Positions 1-11,830 of a stretch of DNA of 32,890 bases are shown here, piece by piece. The translations under genes and the position numbers were made by a program. Each line of letters opens with the position of its first letter. Position 1 is the stretch's first letter. The notes under the pieces were generated by a model. That model was given only the letters and a program-made list of their open reading frames with translations, searched no databases and was not told the origin of the DNA. Source of the DNA: Microgenomates group bacterium GW2011_GWA2_44_7 (GTDB lineage: Bacteria; Patescibacteriota; Microgenomatia; GWA2-44-7); NCBI GenBank assembly GCA_000999595.1, contig LCJH01000003.1, positions 1-32,890 on the forward strand. Direction: 5' to 3'.

Positions 1-69
1 GGTGGTACTAACCACTCACAAATTAAACTGGAAACCACCGCCGGATCATCCTTGGAGGAGAGACTTTAG
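1..69 (+). CDS. C-terminal end of an unidentified protein (partial)
   Basis: Frame 1 is open from the window edge to a TAG stop at 67-69 and reads GGTNHSQIKLETTAGSSLEE followed by RL. The segment reads like a real protein tail, but it is too short to place in a family. The gene converges on holB, which ends at 128. The 58 bases between them show no convincing terminator. Confidence 0.4.
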   Translation, partial: GGTNHSQIKLETTAGSSLEERL

Positions 70-127
70 GGGGTGACATTTCTATTTTGGAATGACAGGG
101 GCCAATTTAAAGCTGAGGGACAACTTA

Positions 128-808
128 TCAGAATGACAAAAGAAAACTAGCCAGTGCAAGTCGGATATTAACATTGGCAGCAATATGTTGCCTTGCCAGG
201 TTAACAGCCCTTATAAAAAGGGTAATCATTTTTTGTCGGTTGATATCTTTTGAAGAAAGAAGTTTCTGCTCGGCAATAAGTAATACCCGCGTAAGAAGAG
301 TCAATGTCTCCGGTTTTGAAAGCGTAATTTGATCGAGTTTGGCCAATCGTCGCTCCGGTGGGCTAAGTAAAAGATACTCCACCAAGTCAGAGTCCTGTTT
401 AAAATTAGCGTTCTCCGAAACCGTTGTCTTAGATCGAACTTGTACCTCCAAGCAACGAGAAGCCACTGTGGGTAAAAGAAAATCTTTATTAGGCGAGGTG
501 AGAATAATTCGCGTCGAGGGAAATGGCTCTTCCAGCGTTTTTAAAAGAGCATTTTGAGCCTCAAAAGTGGCTAGATTTGCCTCATATATAATGGCCAAAG
601 AGACGGAAGTCGCTAAAGGCTTGCGGGAAAGTTTGCTAACCATTTCCCTTACCTGGGCGATGGTTATCGATGGGGAAGGAACGATCATTTGCAGATCCGG
701 TTGACTCTCCAATCGATCAACCGCCACTCCAAGAAACTCCGAGGCCATTGCTTTTGCCGTCTGTCGTCTTTCTTCTTCGGTCGCACCGGTAATCAGGATG
801 GGAATCAT
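128..808 (-). CDS. holB: DNA polymerase III delta-prime subunit, short form
   Basis: This is the clamp-loader subunit that helps open the sliding clamp at primer-template junctions. At 226 residues it is clearly shorter than the roughly 330 usual in well-studied bacteria. Diagnostic pieces are NALLKTLEEP (around residue 87) and the SRC motif in LPTVASRC (around residue 112), both typical of AAA+ clamp-loader subunits. The N-terminal P-loop is eroded: ITGATEEERRQTAK stands where a GxxGxGK would be. That fits delta-prime, which need not bind ATP. The C-terminal part is helical and poorly conserved. The ATG at 808 is supported by a TATATT -10-like box ending 7 nt upstream, which would give a leaderless mRNA. 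The gene is divergent from pilB. The assignment is fairly secure; a gamma/tau-like paralogue is the alternative. Confidence 0.8.
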   Translation of the reverse strand: MIPILITGATEEERRQTAKAMASEFLGVAVDRLESQPDLQMIVPSPSITIAQVREMVSKLSRKPLATSVSLAIIYEANLATFEAQNALLKTLEEPFPSTRIILTSPNKDFLLPTVASRCLEVQVRSKTTVSENANFKQDSDLVEYLLLSPPERRLAKLDQITLSKPETLTLLTRVLLIAEQKLLSSKDINRQKMITLFIRAVNLARQHIAANVNIRLALASFLLSF

Positions 809-835
809 AATTTACAATATAAAGATTACTTGACG

Positions 836-866
836 TGAGAGGCGAGACTCCTTTTCTCGCTTCTCA
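836..866. repeat. 12-bp-stem inverted repeat between holB and pilB
   Basis: TGAGAGGCGAGA (836-847) can pair with TCTCGCTTCTCA (855-866), with one G-U pair and a 7-nt loop. It lies between two divergent genes, upstream of both start codons. No T-run follows on either strand, so a protein-binding site or small mobile palindrome fits better than a terminator. Confidence 0.55.
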
Positions 867-900
867 TTTCTAACTTCTAAATTCCAGTTTGCCAGTCTCA

Positions 901-929
901 TTGCATTGTACCCAAAGCTTCTTTATTAT
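901..929 (+). promoter_or_regulatory. pilB promoter
   Basis: TTGCAT (901-906) and TATTAT (924-929) are separated by exactly 17 nt. The ATG of pilB is at 939, 9 nt after the -10, so the transcript would start at or within about 3 nt of the start codon (leaderless). Confidence 0.65.
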
Positions 930-938
930 GAAAGTTAA

Positions 939-2909
939 ATGCCTGCCCCATTTGACAAAACAATTCTCCTTGGCCCGGATCGTTTCAAGAAACAAAAAAG
1001 AGACGATAATGGCGATGAAATACCTCTGCCTGTTCCCGTTCCGGTTCTACCTGCCGAAGATCTTTTGGACCAACCGGTAGAAATTGTAGAAGGACCATCA
1101 GTGCCTACCCCCCCTAGCTCTATACCTGCCGTTGCCCCCAAAGAACCATTTGCCAATTTGGACATTACCGTCCCCGATATCGAAATCGGCAACGAGGTTG
1201 ATAAGCAACCGATAAGACCATCAAATTTTATAAGCCAACTCGTTTCCATGAACGCACTGTCAGAGGAACTCGCGCAGAAAATTCAGCTAGAGAGTGCCAC
1301 CACCGGTCGATCGATTGACGATATTATTACTGAAAAAAAATTAGTTGATCAAGAAACAATCACCAAAGCCAAAGCCGCCTTTTTTAATGTTCCTTTTATT
1401 AAACTCTCGGAAATCGGCATCTCGCCAGAAGCCTTGGCCGCCATTCCAAAAGCCTTGGCCGAAAGATATAAGTTAATTCCTTTTGATATTAAGAAAGACA
1501 AAAGAGAACTCTCGGTTGCCATGGCCAATCCCTTGGATCTCCCCGCCATTGAGTTCCTGGAAAAAAAAGTCGGGATGCGAGTCCGGCCATATACCGCCGT
1601 ACCGATAGAAGTCATCGATGCCATTGCCAATAATTACGCCCAAAACCTTTCCGCCGAGGTAACGGCTGCCTTAAGAGAGACGACTCCCCAAGAAACAAAA
1701 ACGATTGACATAAAACAACTGGGTGAGGTCATCAGAGAAGCCCCCATTGCCAAGATTGTCTCGACAATACTCGAGTACGCCATTAAATCGCGTGCTTCTG
1801 ACGTTCATATTGAACCTCAAACAGATAGAGTTCGGGTACGGTATCGGATTGACGGAATTCTGCATGAGAGACTGATTCTCCCTAAAAATGTCCACGAAGC
1901 CTTGGTCTCCAGAATCAAAATTCTCGCCGGCATGAAGATTGATGAAAAAAGATTGCCCCAAGACGGTAGATTTAACTTCCGTGCCGCCGGCGAAGAAGTC
2001 GATCTTCGAGTTTCCTCCCTACCTACGGTTCTGGGCGAAAAAATTGTTATGCGGCTGCTAAAAAAATCCGGTGGCGTGCCTACCTTGTCTGATCTGGGGA
2101 TAAGAGGAAAAGCCTTAAAGAATCTTGAAGATGCGATACTGCGTCCACACGGCATCATCCTTATCTGTGGACCGACGGGTTCCGGTAAAACGACCACTCT
2201 TTACGCTATCTTATCTAAAATAAACACGACCAGAGTCAATATCGTCACCCTGGAAGATCCGGTAGAATACCAAATCTTTGGAGTAAACCAGGTCCAGGTA
2301 AATCCAACCGCCGGTTTAAATTTTGCCTCCGGGTTAAGATCCTTTCTCCGACAAGATCCGAACATCATCATGGTAGGTGAGATAAGAGATACCGAGACAT
2401 CTGACTTGGCCATACAGGCCTCGCTTACCGGCCACCTCGTCTTCTCCACTCTTCATACCAACGATGCTTCAGGCGCCTTACCGCGGCTCCTTGATTTCGG
2501 TATGGAGCCATTTTTGTTGGCTTCATCCATGACCGCCATCGTCGCCCAGCGGGTAGTCCGAAAAATATGCACCAGCTGCAAAACAGAATATGATCCGCCC
2601 GACGAGGTCATTGAAAATGCTCATAAAGTTTTGGGGTCCCTGTATCCTTCCGGGAAATCATTTAAATTAATGAGGGGAACAGGGTGCGCCGAATGCAGCG
2701 ACTCCGGATATCAAGGTCGAGTAGGCATCTTCGAGGTCATTCCGGTTACCGAGGGTGTCGGGAAACTAATCCTGGAAAGGGCATCTGCGGGTGGCATTCA
2801 GGGAAAAGCCGTCGAAGAAGGATTAGTTACCATGAAGCAAGATGGGTACTTGAAGGTAATCGAAGGAATCACTACTATAGAAGAAGTACTAAGAGTCGCC
2901 CAAGAGTAA
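939..2909 (+). CDS. pilB: Type IV pilus assembly ATPase PilB (GspE/PulE family)
   Basis: This cytoplasmic hexameric ATPase drives pilin polymerisation. After a Pro-rich N-terminal stretch (residues 25-75) comes a GspE N-terminal-like domain (about 95-230), then the secretion ATPase core. The Walker A motif GPTGSGKTT is near residue 411, the Walker B/Asp-box region IIMVGEIRD near 476, and a His-box region GHLVFSTLHTNDA follows. The zinc-binding pair CTSC (about 544-547) and CAEC (about 583-586) is the PilB/GspE metal site and is absent from PilT. The length of 656 is slightly above usual because of the N-terminal extension. It heads a pilB-pilT-pilC operon from its own promoter. No major pilin or prepilin peptidase lies in the window. 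Confidence 0.95.
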   Translation: MPAPFDKTILLGPDRFKKQKRDDNGDEIPLPVPVPVLPAEDLLDQPVEIVEGPSVPTPPSSIPAVAPKEPFANLDITVPDIEIGNEVDKQPIRPSNFISQLVSMNALSEELAQKIQLESATTGRSIDDIITEKKLVDQETITKAKAAFFNVPFIKLSEIGISPEALAAIPKALAERYKLIPFDIKKDKRELSVAMANPLDLPAIEFLEKKVGMRVRPYTAVPIEVIDAIANNYAQNLSAEVTAALRETTPQETKTIDIKQLGEVIREAPIAKIVSTILEYAIKSRASDVHIEPQTDRVRVRYRIDGILHERLILPKNVHEALVSRIKILAGMKIDEKRLPQDGRFNFRAAGEEVDLRVSSLPTVLGEKIVMRLLKKSGGVPTLSDLGIRGKALKNLEDAILRPHGIILICGPTGSGKTTTLYAILSKINTTRVNIVTLEDPVEYQIFGVNQVQVNPTAGLNFASGLRSFLRQDPNIIMVGEIRDTETSDLAIQASLTGHLVFSTLHTNDASGALPRLLDFGMEPFLLASSMTAIVAQRVVRKICTSCKTEYDPPDEVIENAHKVLGSLYPSGKSFKLMRGTGCAECSDSGYQGRVGIFEVIPVTEGVGKLILERASAGGIQGKAVEEGLVTMKQDGYLKVIEGITTIEEVLRVAQE

Positions 2910-2943
2910 TTAAAATCGAATTTTTTAAATATTAAAACTGCCC

Positions 2944-3999
2944 ATGGAAATTAAACAGTTACTTTCGCAAGCCATCCAAAAGAGAGCCTCTGACCTTCAT
3001 TTAGTGACAGGGATCCACCCGACTTTAAGAATAGACGGAACACTTTTCTCTTTGACCGAGCACCCAATTCTGGATGGAGTTTTGATTGAAGGTTTAATAA
3101 AAGATGTCACCAATGATGAACAAAGAGAAATATTAACTGTTAATCGCGAACTGGATTTTTCCGTCGGCTTCGGAGACCAAGCGCGATTCAGGGTGAATGC
3201 GTACTATCAAAAAAGTTCCCTGGCGGCTTCGTTTAGATGGATCCCCACCGAAATCCCCTCCGTAGATTCCTTAGGCTTGCCGCCTATCTGCCATCAATTG
3301 GCTCAGCTTAGGCAAGGATTGATTCTTTTTACCGGACCAACCGGACATGGAAAATCAACATCGATGGCGTCAATTATCGCCGAAATACTTAACAACCGAG
3401 GCGTCCACGTCGTAACCATCGAGGACCCCGTCGAGTTTACCTTTATACACTCCAAAGGCATTGTCTCCCAAAGAGAAATGCACGGGGATACCCATTCATG
3501 GGCGGTTGCCTTAAGGTCGGTGCTTCGAGAAGATCCGGACGTTGTTTTGGTGGGAGAAATGCGTGATTATGAAACTATCTCCGCCACTTTAACCATTGCC
3601 GAAACCGGTCATTTGGTTTTTGCCACGCTTCATACAAACTCCGCCGCCCAGTCAGTTGACCGTATAGTCGATGTCTTTCCTGAGCAGCAACAAGCCCAAG
3701 TAAGAATGCAGTTATCCGGTACCCTGGAAGCAATAATTTCTCAAAGATTAATGCCTCAAATAAGCGGAAGGCGCACTTTGGCCTATGAAATTATGCTAGG
3801 CACAACAGCTATAAAAACTGTGGTCCGGGAAGGCAAGACTCATCTTATTGATAATATTATTCAAACCTCCTCTGAAGCGGGAATGGCCCCCTTGGAGGTT
3901 TCGCTCGCACAACTTATTCGTGACGGGAAAATTACATACGAGACCGGTCGGGAATTTGCCATCAGGCCAGATGAACTAACGCGCTTGGTCAACCGATAG
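2944..3999 (+). CDS. pilT: Type IV pilus retraction ATPase PilT
   Basis: PilT is the hexameric ATPase that depolymerises the pilus and powers twitching and DNA uptake. The 351-residue length is typical. The Walker A motif is GPTGHGKST (from about residue 131), VVLVGEMRDYETI is the Walker B region, and GHLVFATLHTNSA is the His box. The C-terminal helix TAIKTVVREGKTHLIDNII matches the AIRNLIREGK-type motif needed for retraction in known PilT proteins. The zinc CxxC pairs of PilB are missing, as expected. It starts 34 nt after the pilB stop, with no clear Shine-Dalgarno; an AT-rich TATTAA lies 8 nt upstream of the ATG. Confidence 0.94.
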   Translation: MEIKQLLSQAIQKRASDLHLVTGIHPTLRIDGTLFSLTEHPILDGVLIEGLIKDVTNDEQREILTVNRELDFSVGFGDQARFRVNAYYQKSSLAASFRWIPTEIPSVDSLGLPPICHQLAQLRQGLILFTGPTGHGKSTSMASIIAEILNNRGVHVVTIEDPVEFTFIHSKGIVSQREMHGDTHSWAVALRSVLREDPDVVLVGEMRDYETISATLTIAETGHLVFATLHTNSAAQSVDRIVDVFPEQQQAQVRMQLSGTLEAIISQRLMPQISGRRTLAYEIMLGTTAIKTVVREGKTHLIDNIIQTSSEAGMAPLEVSLAQLIRDGKITYETGREFAIRPDELTRLVNR

Positions 4000-4015
4000 T
4001 CTTCCCAACAAGGCT

Positions 4016-5227
4016 ATGACACGTTTTCGATATCAAGCAAGAGACACTAACGGCAAACTATATAAAGGTATTGTCGAGTCACAAGATAAGCATCAGGCTG
4101 CACGCATCCTCCGCGAGAAGGACCTTTATCCGGTCGGCTTAAAGGATGAAAGCGGAGGCCCTTTTCAAAAGGCGAATGAAGCCTTAACCAGAAGAGTCAA
4201 ATTCGGCGACTTAGTCCTCTTCACCCGACAATTATCAACCATGTTTACGGCCGGATTACAGTTAACGGACGCCCTGTCACTGTTGCGCCGCCAACTTTCT
4301 AGCCGTTTCGGCGAGGTAATCGCAGATTTACAAACATCGATCGAAGGCGGAAGCTCTTTATCAGACGCCATGGCCAAACATGGAGACGTCTTTACCTCTG
4401 TCTATATCGCCCTAGTAAAAACTGGCGAATCGTCAGGGCTTCTTGACGAAGTATTAACCCGTTTGGCCGATAATTTGGAGAAGGAGCAAGAATTTCGGTC
4501 AAAGGTAAAAGGGGCGATGATCTATCCCATGATCATCATTGTAGGCATGGTACTCGTAATTATTGTGATGATGGTCTTCGTTATTCCCAAAATGACACAG
4601 CTCTACCAAGATTTTGGCGCGACTTTGCCGATGCCAACCCAAATCTTAATTAACTTTTCAAACCTGATAAGTAACTTCTGGTGGCTATGGTTGCTGCTCT
4701 CCATGGGCTTTCTTTACGGCTATCAAGCCTATTACAAAACAAACACCGGCCGGCACCACCTGGATAGTTTCTACTTAAGATTGCCTATTTTGGGTGGTCT
4801 GAATAAGACCATGATTATGACGGAGTTTACTCGGACCATGAGTCTTCTTATTAGCGCCGGTGTTTCCATGATTGAGGCTTTGAATATTGTCGCTAAGGCA
4901 ATGGGAAACATCCTTTTTGAAGACGGGGTAAAATCGGCTTCTACCCAAGTGGAAAAGGGGTTCCCCCTCGCTTACGCTTTGGCTCAAACAGAAGTTTTTC
5001 CACCCATCGTCACGCAGATGGTTTCAGTGGGAGAGGAAACCGGGAAAGTTGGCGAAGTCCTGGGAAAATTATCGCGGTATTTTGAAAGTGAATCTGAAAA
5101 TTTAGTCAAGGGTCTGACCTCCGCCATTGAACCGCTGATTATTATTGTTTTAGGTGTCGGTGTCGCCTTTCTTGTAGTGGCAATTATTATGCCTATATAT
5201 AGCCTAACTTCACAGTTCAGTCCTTGA
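4016..5227 (+). CDS. pilC: Type IV pilus inner-membrane platform protein PilC (GspF family)
   Basis: This polytopic inner-membrane protein couples the PilB/PilT motors to the growing pilus. At 403 residues it has the family length. It holds two repeated GspF cytoplasmic domains: the first begins FTRQLSTMFTAGLQLTDALS (about residues 69-88), the second FTRTMSLLISAGVSMIEALN (about 272-291). A membrane segment follows the first domain (about 170-192), another hydrophobic stretch is near 215-235, and a C-terminal one at about 372-398. GEESGLL-type elements (KTGESSGLLDEVL, VGEETGKVGEVL) recur in both halves. It follows pilT by 16 nt in the same operon. Confidence 0.95.
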   Translation: MTRFRYQARDTNGKLYKGIVESQDKHQAARILREKDLYPVGLKDESGGPFQKANEALTRRVKFGDLVLFTRQLSTMFTAGLQLTDALSLLRRQLSSRFGEVIADLQTSIEGGSSLSDAMAKHGDVFTSVYIALVKTGESSGLLDEVLTRLADNLEKEQEFRSKVKGAMIYPMIIIVGMVLVIIVMMVFVIPKMTQLYQDFGATLPMPTQILINFSNLISNFWWLWLLLSMGFLYGYQAYYKTNTGRHHLDSFYLRLPILGGLNKTMIMTEFTRTMSLLISAGVSMIEALNIVAKAMGNILFEDGVKSASTQVEKGFPLAYALAQTEVFPPIVTQMVSVGEETGKVGEVLGKLSRYFESESENLVKGLTSAIEPLIIIVLGVGVAFLVVAIIMPIYSLTSQFSP

Positions 5228-5337
5228 TGTAATTACCGGCTGACACCCCTACGAGACATACGAGACCTCAATCATTCGCAAAAAATTCAGTGAAAGGTAC
5301 CAAGCAAAAAAAAGTAGACCAATCCCAGTTATTTAGC

Positions 5338-5366
5338 TTGCAAAATACGCCAAGTTTACCTAAAAT
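5338..5366 (+). promoter_or_regulatory. gyrB promoter
   Basis: TTGCAA (5338-5343) and TAAAAT (5361-5366) are 17 nt apart. Transcription would begin near 5373, giving gyrB an unusually long leader of about 95 nt for this genome, where many transcripts look leaderless. Confidence 0.65.
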
Positions 5367-5368
5367 GA

Positions 5369-7432
<2,064 letters not shown>

Positions 7433-7436
7433 TGAG

Positions 7437-7470
7437 ATGATTTAAGAATTAAGAATTATGATTTAAGAAT
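7437..7470 (+). promoter_or_regulatory. hppA start region with 13-bp direct repeat and -10 box
   Basis: ATGATTTAAGAAT occurs at 7437-7449 and again at 7458-7470, 21 bp apart (two helical turns). The second copy contains a TATGAT -10-like box (7457-7462) ending 6 nt before the hppA ATG, again implying a leaderless start. No good -35 is visible, so an activator or an extended -10 would be needed. Confidence 0.4.
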
Positions 7471-9478
7471 GACTTTACAGACAATATTAATAACTAGCGG
7501 GGGAGCCGGAATCTTAGCCATCGTTTATTCTCTTTGGCAAGTAACGCGCATTATGGCGTTGCCGGCGGGCGATAAAAAGATGCAAGAAATTGCCGGCGCA
7601 ATCCTAGAAGGAGCCAACGCTTATCTTAAAAGGCAGTATATCGTCATCGCGGTGGTGGCAATTTTGGTTATGGCTATTCTCCTTTTTCTCTATAAAAGCC
7701 CCCTTGCCCCCATCTCTTTCTTAATTGGGGCTCTATTTTCGGCGGCTTCAGGAATCGTCGGGATGAGTGTTTCTGTCAGAACAAATGTCCGAACAACAGA
7801 AGCTGCCAAAAAGGGTTTGGGGCCGGCACTGGCCTTGGCTTTTAGCGGTGGCTCCATTACCGGACTGATGGTCGCAGGCTTGGCACTTCTATCGGTAAGC
7901 ATCGTGCTTCTTTTTATTCCGGGTGGCAATGAAAGACTGGCCGCTATGGGATTCGGAGCCTCACTTATATCTATCTTCGCCCGCATCGGCGGGGGAATCT
8001 TCACTAAGGCGGCTGACGTCGGGACCGATATGGTAGGAAAAATAGAAGCAGGCATCCCGGAAGACGATCCGCGAAACCCAGGCGTAATTGCCGACAATGT
8101 GGGCGATAACGTCGGTGACTGTGCCGGTATGGCGGCCGATCTATTTGAAACTTACGTGGTCACGATGGTGGCCGCCATTCTGTTGGGCAATCTTGTCCTG
8201 CCCCACTTCCCACTCGCCCAAGGCTTTCCCCTGATGATCGGTGCTTTTTCCATTGCTGCTTCAATTGTGGCCACATTCTTTGTGCGGTTAGGGAAATCCA
8301 ATAGCATTATGGGGGCTTTATATAAAGGACTTGGAGTGGCGGTTGTCTTGTCACTAATGGCTTTTTATCCTCTTACACAGATGTTGATGGCCGATAACCT
8401 AATTTATCCGTGGATAAGATTGTACTTAGCAAGTTTAATAGGGCTGGGAGTAACCGTAGCGATGGTTGCCATTACCGAATTTTACACTTCAAAACGCTAC
8501 GGCAGCGTCCAAACGATTGCCAAAGCCGGTGTCTCCGGCCACGGTACCAATATCATTGCCGGGCTGGCGGTTTCCATGAAATCAACGGCCATCCCGGTCA
8601 TCGTTATCTGTGCCGCTATCTTGGGAGCATATTCGCTGGCTAATCTCTACGGAGTGGCCATCGCCGCCGCCGCCATGCTCTCTCTAACCGGAATTGTCGT
8701 GGCCATTGACGCCTTCGGCCCCATTACCGACAACGCCGGTGGCATCGCCGAAATGGCAGGCCTACCGGAGAAAACCCGCGAAGTTACCGATGCCTTGGAT
8801 GCCGTCGGCAACACCACAAAAGCGGTAACCAAGGGCTATGCTATCGGCTCGGCCGCCTTGGCCGCTTTAGTCCTTTTTGGAGCCTATACCCAAGAAATTA
8901 GCACTAAGACAGGAAACGCTCTCAGTTTCTCTCTATCAGATCCTCTGGTCTTAGTCGGCTTATTTATCGGCGGAGCCATGCCCTACTTTTTTGGAGCGCT
9001 ACTGATGGAGTCCGTCGGTAAAGCCGCCGGCACGATAGTCGAAGAAATCAGAAGACAGTTCAGAGAAATAAAAGGTATCATGCAAGGCAAAGCCAAGCAA
9101 GAATACGGTAAGGCGGTGGAAATTGTGACCGGAGCCGCCATTAGACAAATGGTTATTCCCGCTCTGCTACCGGTGGTAATTCCGATTGTTGTCGGCTACA
9201 TTTTGGGTCCGGTCGCTCTGGGAGGAGTTCTCGTTGGTTCAATTGTTACCGGTCTATTTGTGGCCGTGAGCATGACCACCGGAGGCGCGGCCTGGGATAA
9301 CGCGAAAAAATATATCGAGGGCGGAAACCTAGGCGGAAAGGGGAGCCTGGCCCACCAAGCCGCCGTCACCGGAGACACCGTCGGTGATCCCTATAAAGAT
9401 ACCGCCGGCCCCGCAATAAACCCCATGATTAAAGTTGCCAACATCGTCGCCCTTTTGTTAACCGGTTTTATCGTCTAA
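7469..9478 (+). CDS. hppA: Membrane-bound proton-pumping pyrophosphatase, K+-independent type
   Basis: This integral membrane enzyme hydrolyses pyrophosphate and pumps H+ (or Na+) across the membrane, saving energy that soluble pyrophosphatase would waste. At 669 residues it is family length, with about 16 hydrophobic segments. The substrate site is clear: [20 protein letters not shown] (about residue 183), then [20 protein letters not shown], and near the C-terminus [20 protein letters not shown]. The segment [16 protein letters not shown] (about 447) has Lys where K+-dependent enzymes have Ala (GNTTAA). In this family that substitution marks K+-independence, so this is most likely a K+-independent H+ pump. 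It is followed after 5 nt by the epimerase-like gene. Confidence 0.95.
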   Translation: MTLQTILITSGGAGILAIVYSLWQVTRIMALPAGDKKMQEIAGAILEGANAYLKRQYIVIAVVAILVMAILLFLYKSPLAPISFLIGALFSAASGIVGMSVSVRTNVRTTEAAKKGLGPALALAFSGGSITGLMVAGLALLSVSIVLLFIPGGNERLAAMGFGASLISIFARIGGGIFTKAADVGTDMVGKIEAGIPEDDPRNPGVIADNVGDNVGDCAGMAADLFETYVVTMVAAILLGNLVLPHFPLAQGFPLMIGAFSIAASIVATFFVRLGKSNSIMGALYKGLGVAVVLSLMAFYPLTQMLMADNLIYPWIRLYLASLIGLGVTVAMVAITEFYTSKRYGSVQTIAKAGVSGHGTNIIAGLAVSMKSTAIPVIVICAAILGAYSLANLYGVAIAAAAMLSLTGIVVAIDAFGPITDNAGGIAEMAGLPEKTREVTDALDAVGNTTKAVTKGYAIGSAALAALVLFGAYTQEISTKTGNALSFSLSDPLVLVGLFIGGAMPYFFGALLMESVGKAAGTIVEEIRRQFREIKGIMQGKAKQEYGKAVEIVTGAAIRQMVIPALLPVVIPIVVGYILGPVALGGVLVGSIVTGLFVAVSMTTGGAAWDNAKKYIEGGNLGGKGSLAHQAAVTGDTVGDPYKDTAGPAINPMIKVANIVALLLTGFIV

Positions 9479-9483
9479 AAAAC

Positions 9484-10479
9484 ATGAAAGTACTAATCAC
9501 CCACGCCAACGGCTTCATGGGTAGCCACCTCATTGATCTTTTAATCACCAAAACAAATACAAAAATATATGGCTTGTTTTCCCCCAGAACTCCCACTCTC
9601 AAAAACTTTAAACATCTTAAGAACTTAAGTTCAAAAGTTACCCTGCGAGAGGCTTCTTGTCTGAACTCCCGCGCACTTCAGCAAGCGGTTAAAGAAATAA
9701 AACCGGACATCATCTACCATTTTGAGAGGTTTACCCGGCCGGGACATGCTTGGGACAAGCCAAAAGATGCCTACGATCTAAATGTTTCCGGAACCCAAAA
9801 CCTATTGGCCTCTCTGGGCGGAAATAATAAAATTCGCGTAATCATCGAGTCTTCTGCCTCAATATACGGAAATGTTTCCCAGGCAGACCTGCCGCTCAAA
9901 GAAACTTCTCCGTTTTATTTATCAGAAGTCTCAGGACCATATGAGTGGAGCGTCGCCGCTCAAGAAGCGGTTATTCGAAAATTTATCTTTGAACAAAAGT
10001 TAAATATTATAGTCGGTCGGTCCTTTAATATTGAGGGACCTCGTCGGCGGACAGGCTTTGCCACTTCGGATTTTGCTTATCAAATCGCCATGTTGGAATT
10101 CCTAAAAGATAAAAAATCAACCATTAAAGTCGGCAATTTGGCCGCCAGACGAGATTGGACCGACGTCCGAGATGCGGTCAAGGCTTATTATCTCCTTTCT
10201 CATAAGGGCAAGTCCGGTGAAGTATATAACGTCGGGTCCGGAGTCATTAAGTCAATCAATGATGTTCTAACCACACTACTCAGTTATTCAAACATCACCA
10301 ACTACCAGATTACCCAGGACCCAAAGCTTGGCCGCCCGGTAGATATCCCCATGCTCCAAGCAGACGATTCTAAACTAAAAAGTACCACCGGCTGGAAACC
10401 GACCATCGCTTTCGGTCAAATGATGGAAGATATTTTGGAGGATTGGCGAGAAAGGGTCAAAATAGCTGAATATGACTGA
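9484..10479 (+). CDS. NAD-dependent epimerase/dehydratase-like protein with altered catalytic motifs
   Basis: The fold is an extended short-chain dehydrogenase of the nucleotide-sugar epimerase / GDP-mannose 4,6-dehydratase type, 331 residues. Recognisable pieces are [12 protein letters not shown] at the N-terminus, ESSASIYGN (catalytic Ser region, about residue 122), [32 protein letters not shown] and the C-terminal LGWKPT-like TGWKPTIAF. Two key features are changed. The first Gly of GxxGxxG is His (THANGFMG), and the catalytic YxxxK reads YEWSV (about 153), so the Lys is missing. This suggests a pseudoenzyme or altered chemistry; its substrate cannot be named. It overlaps the gyrA start by 8 nt, so the two are probably translationally coupled. 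Confidence 0.85.
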   Translation: MKVLITHANGFMGSHLIDLLITKTNTKIYGLFSPRTPTLKNFKHLKNLSSKVTLREASCLNSRALQQAVKEIKPDIIYHFERFTRPGHAWDKPKDAYDLNVSGTQNLLASLGGNNKIRVIIESSASIYGNVSQADLPLKETSPFYLSEVSGPYEWSVAAQEAVIRKFIFEQKLNIIVGRSFNIEGPRRRTGFATSDFAYQIAMLEFLKDKKSTIKVGNLAARRDWTDVRDAVKAYYLLSHKGKSGEVYNVGSGVIKSINDVLTTLLSYSNITNYQITQDPKLGRPVDIPMLQADDSKLKSTTGWKPTIAFGQMMEDILEDWRERVKIAEYD

Positions 10480-11830
10480 AGAAAATCCAGGCAATCCCAT
10501 CGGCAAAGTCAACCAGGTAGAGATAACGGCAGAAATTGAGAAGTCGTTTTTGGACTATGCGATGTCGGTAATTGTCCAACGAGCCCTCCCCGATGTTCGA
10601 GACGGATTAAAGCCTGTCCATCGGCGAATTTTGTATGCCATGGAGCAGATGTCACTCCATCACAGCGGCAAATATACAAAATCGGCCAAGGTGGTCGGAG
10701 AAGTTTTGGGAAAGTATCATCCACACGGAGACATCCCCGTCTATGATGCTCTCGTCCGACTGGCTCAGGACTTCTCGATGCGCTACATGCTGGTGGATGG
10801 TCAAGGAAACTTTGGCTCGGTTGATGGTGACAGTCCCGCCGCCATGAGGTACACGGAGGTCAGATTAGCCGCAATTTCCGAGGAAATATTGGCCGATATA
10901 AATAAAGAAACTGTTGATACGACCGCAAACTTTGACAACACCCTAAATGAACCTACCTATCTGCCTTCAAAACTGCCGAATCTCTTACTTATGGGCTCAG
11001 AGGGTATCGCCGTCGGCTTGGCCACCAAAATTCCACCGCACAATTTAACCGAGGTTATAGACGCGGTCTCATATGCCATTGGGCACGGTAAGGCCATAAT
11101 CAATAAACACCAAGAGGAATCAACATCAACCGAAACTGTCAAAGATGTCTTTGACATCCCGAAAATAAGCTTTGAAGGCAAAGACACAAAAAAGCTGGAT
11201 TTAGTCACTCCGACAGAAGTAAGTTTTGAATCCGAGGCAACCGTGGACGACCTCGTTCAATTTATTAAGGGACCCGATTTCCCAACCGGAGGAGCCATTT
11301 ATGACGCCAATCAAATAAAGGAAGTTTATGCGACCGGCCGGGGCAGAATTGTCATGAGAGGCAAAGCAGAAATTGAAGAGGGTAAAGGAGGAAAGTCACA
11401 AATAATTATCTCGGAAATTCCATATCAGGTAAATAAAGCGGAAATGGTAGCCAGAATCGCCCAGCTGGTCAAAGATAAAAAAGTCGAAGGGATATCAGAT
11501 CTAAGAGACGAATCAGACCGAGAAGGCATCAGAGTAGTGGTAGAGTTAAAACGCGACGCCAGACCCAAATCTGTTTTAAACAACCTTTACAAACATACCG
11601 CTCTTCAGACAACATTCCCGGCAAACTTTGTCGCTCTGGTTGACCAGACACCCCAAACATTGACCCTAAAACAGATGATTGTGGAGTTTGTCAAACACCG
11701 ACAACAAGTAGTTGTCCGCCGGTCAATTTATGACTTAAAGCAAAACCGAGCCAGGGCCCGAACTTCAATCAGTAGCCATCTTGGATATGCAGCTAAGGCG
11801 TTTGGCCGCACTGGAAAGACAAAAAATTGA
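10472..11830 (+). CDS. gyrA: DNA gyrase subunit A, N-terminal part of a broken gene
   Basis: GyrA cuts and religates DNA for the gyrase. This reading frame carries the winged-helix breakage domain, with the catalytic Tyr in [11 protein letters not shown] (Tyr127), the [20 protein letters not shown] motif and the start of the tower. The gyrase sequence runs correctly to about 11757 ([11 protein letters not shown]) and then becomes nonsense to a TGA at 11828-11830. In intact GyrA, RA is followed by HILEG and a coiled-coil of about 40 residues before the AILDM motif. Here that segment is missing and the frame changes, as if 3n+2 bases (roughly 119-122) had been lost. In an essential gene, an assembly error or a strain-mixture join is the simplest cause. 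Confidence 0.9.
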   Translation: MTEENPGNPIGKVNQVEITAEIEKSFLDYAMSVIVQRALPDVRDGLKPVHRRILYAMEQMSLHHSGKYTKSAKVVGEVLGKYHPHGDIPVYDALVRLAQDFSMRYMLVDGQGNFGSVDGDSPAAMRYTEVRLAAISEEILADINKETVDTTANFDNTLNEPTYLPSKLPNLLLMGSEGIAVGLATKIPPHNLTEVIDAVSYAIGHGKAIINKHQEESTSTETVKDVFDIPKISFEGKDTKKLDLVTPTEVSFESEATVDDLVQFIKGPDFPTGGAIYDANQIKEVYATGRGRIVMRGKAEIEEGKGGKSQIIISEIPYQVNKAEMVARIAQLVKDKKVEGISDLRDESDREGIRVVVELKRDARPKSVLNNLYKHTALQTTFPANFVALVDQTPQTLTLKQMIVEFVKHRQQVVVRRSIYDLKQNRARARTSISSHLGYAAKAFGRTGKTKN

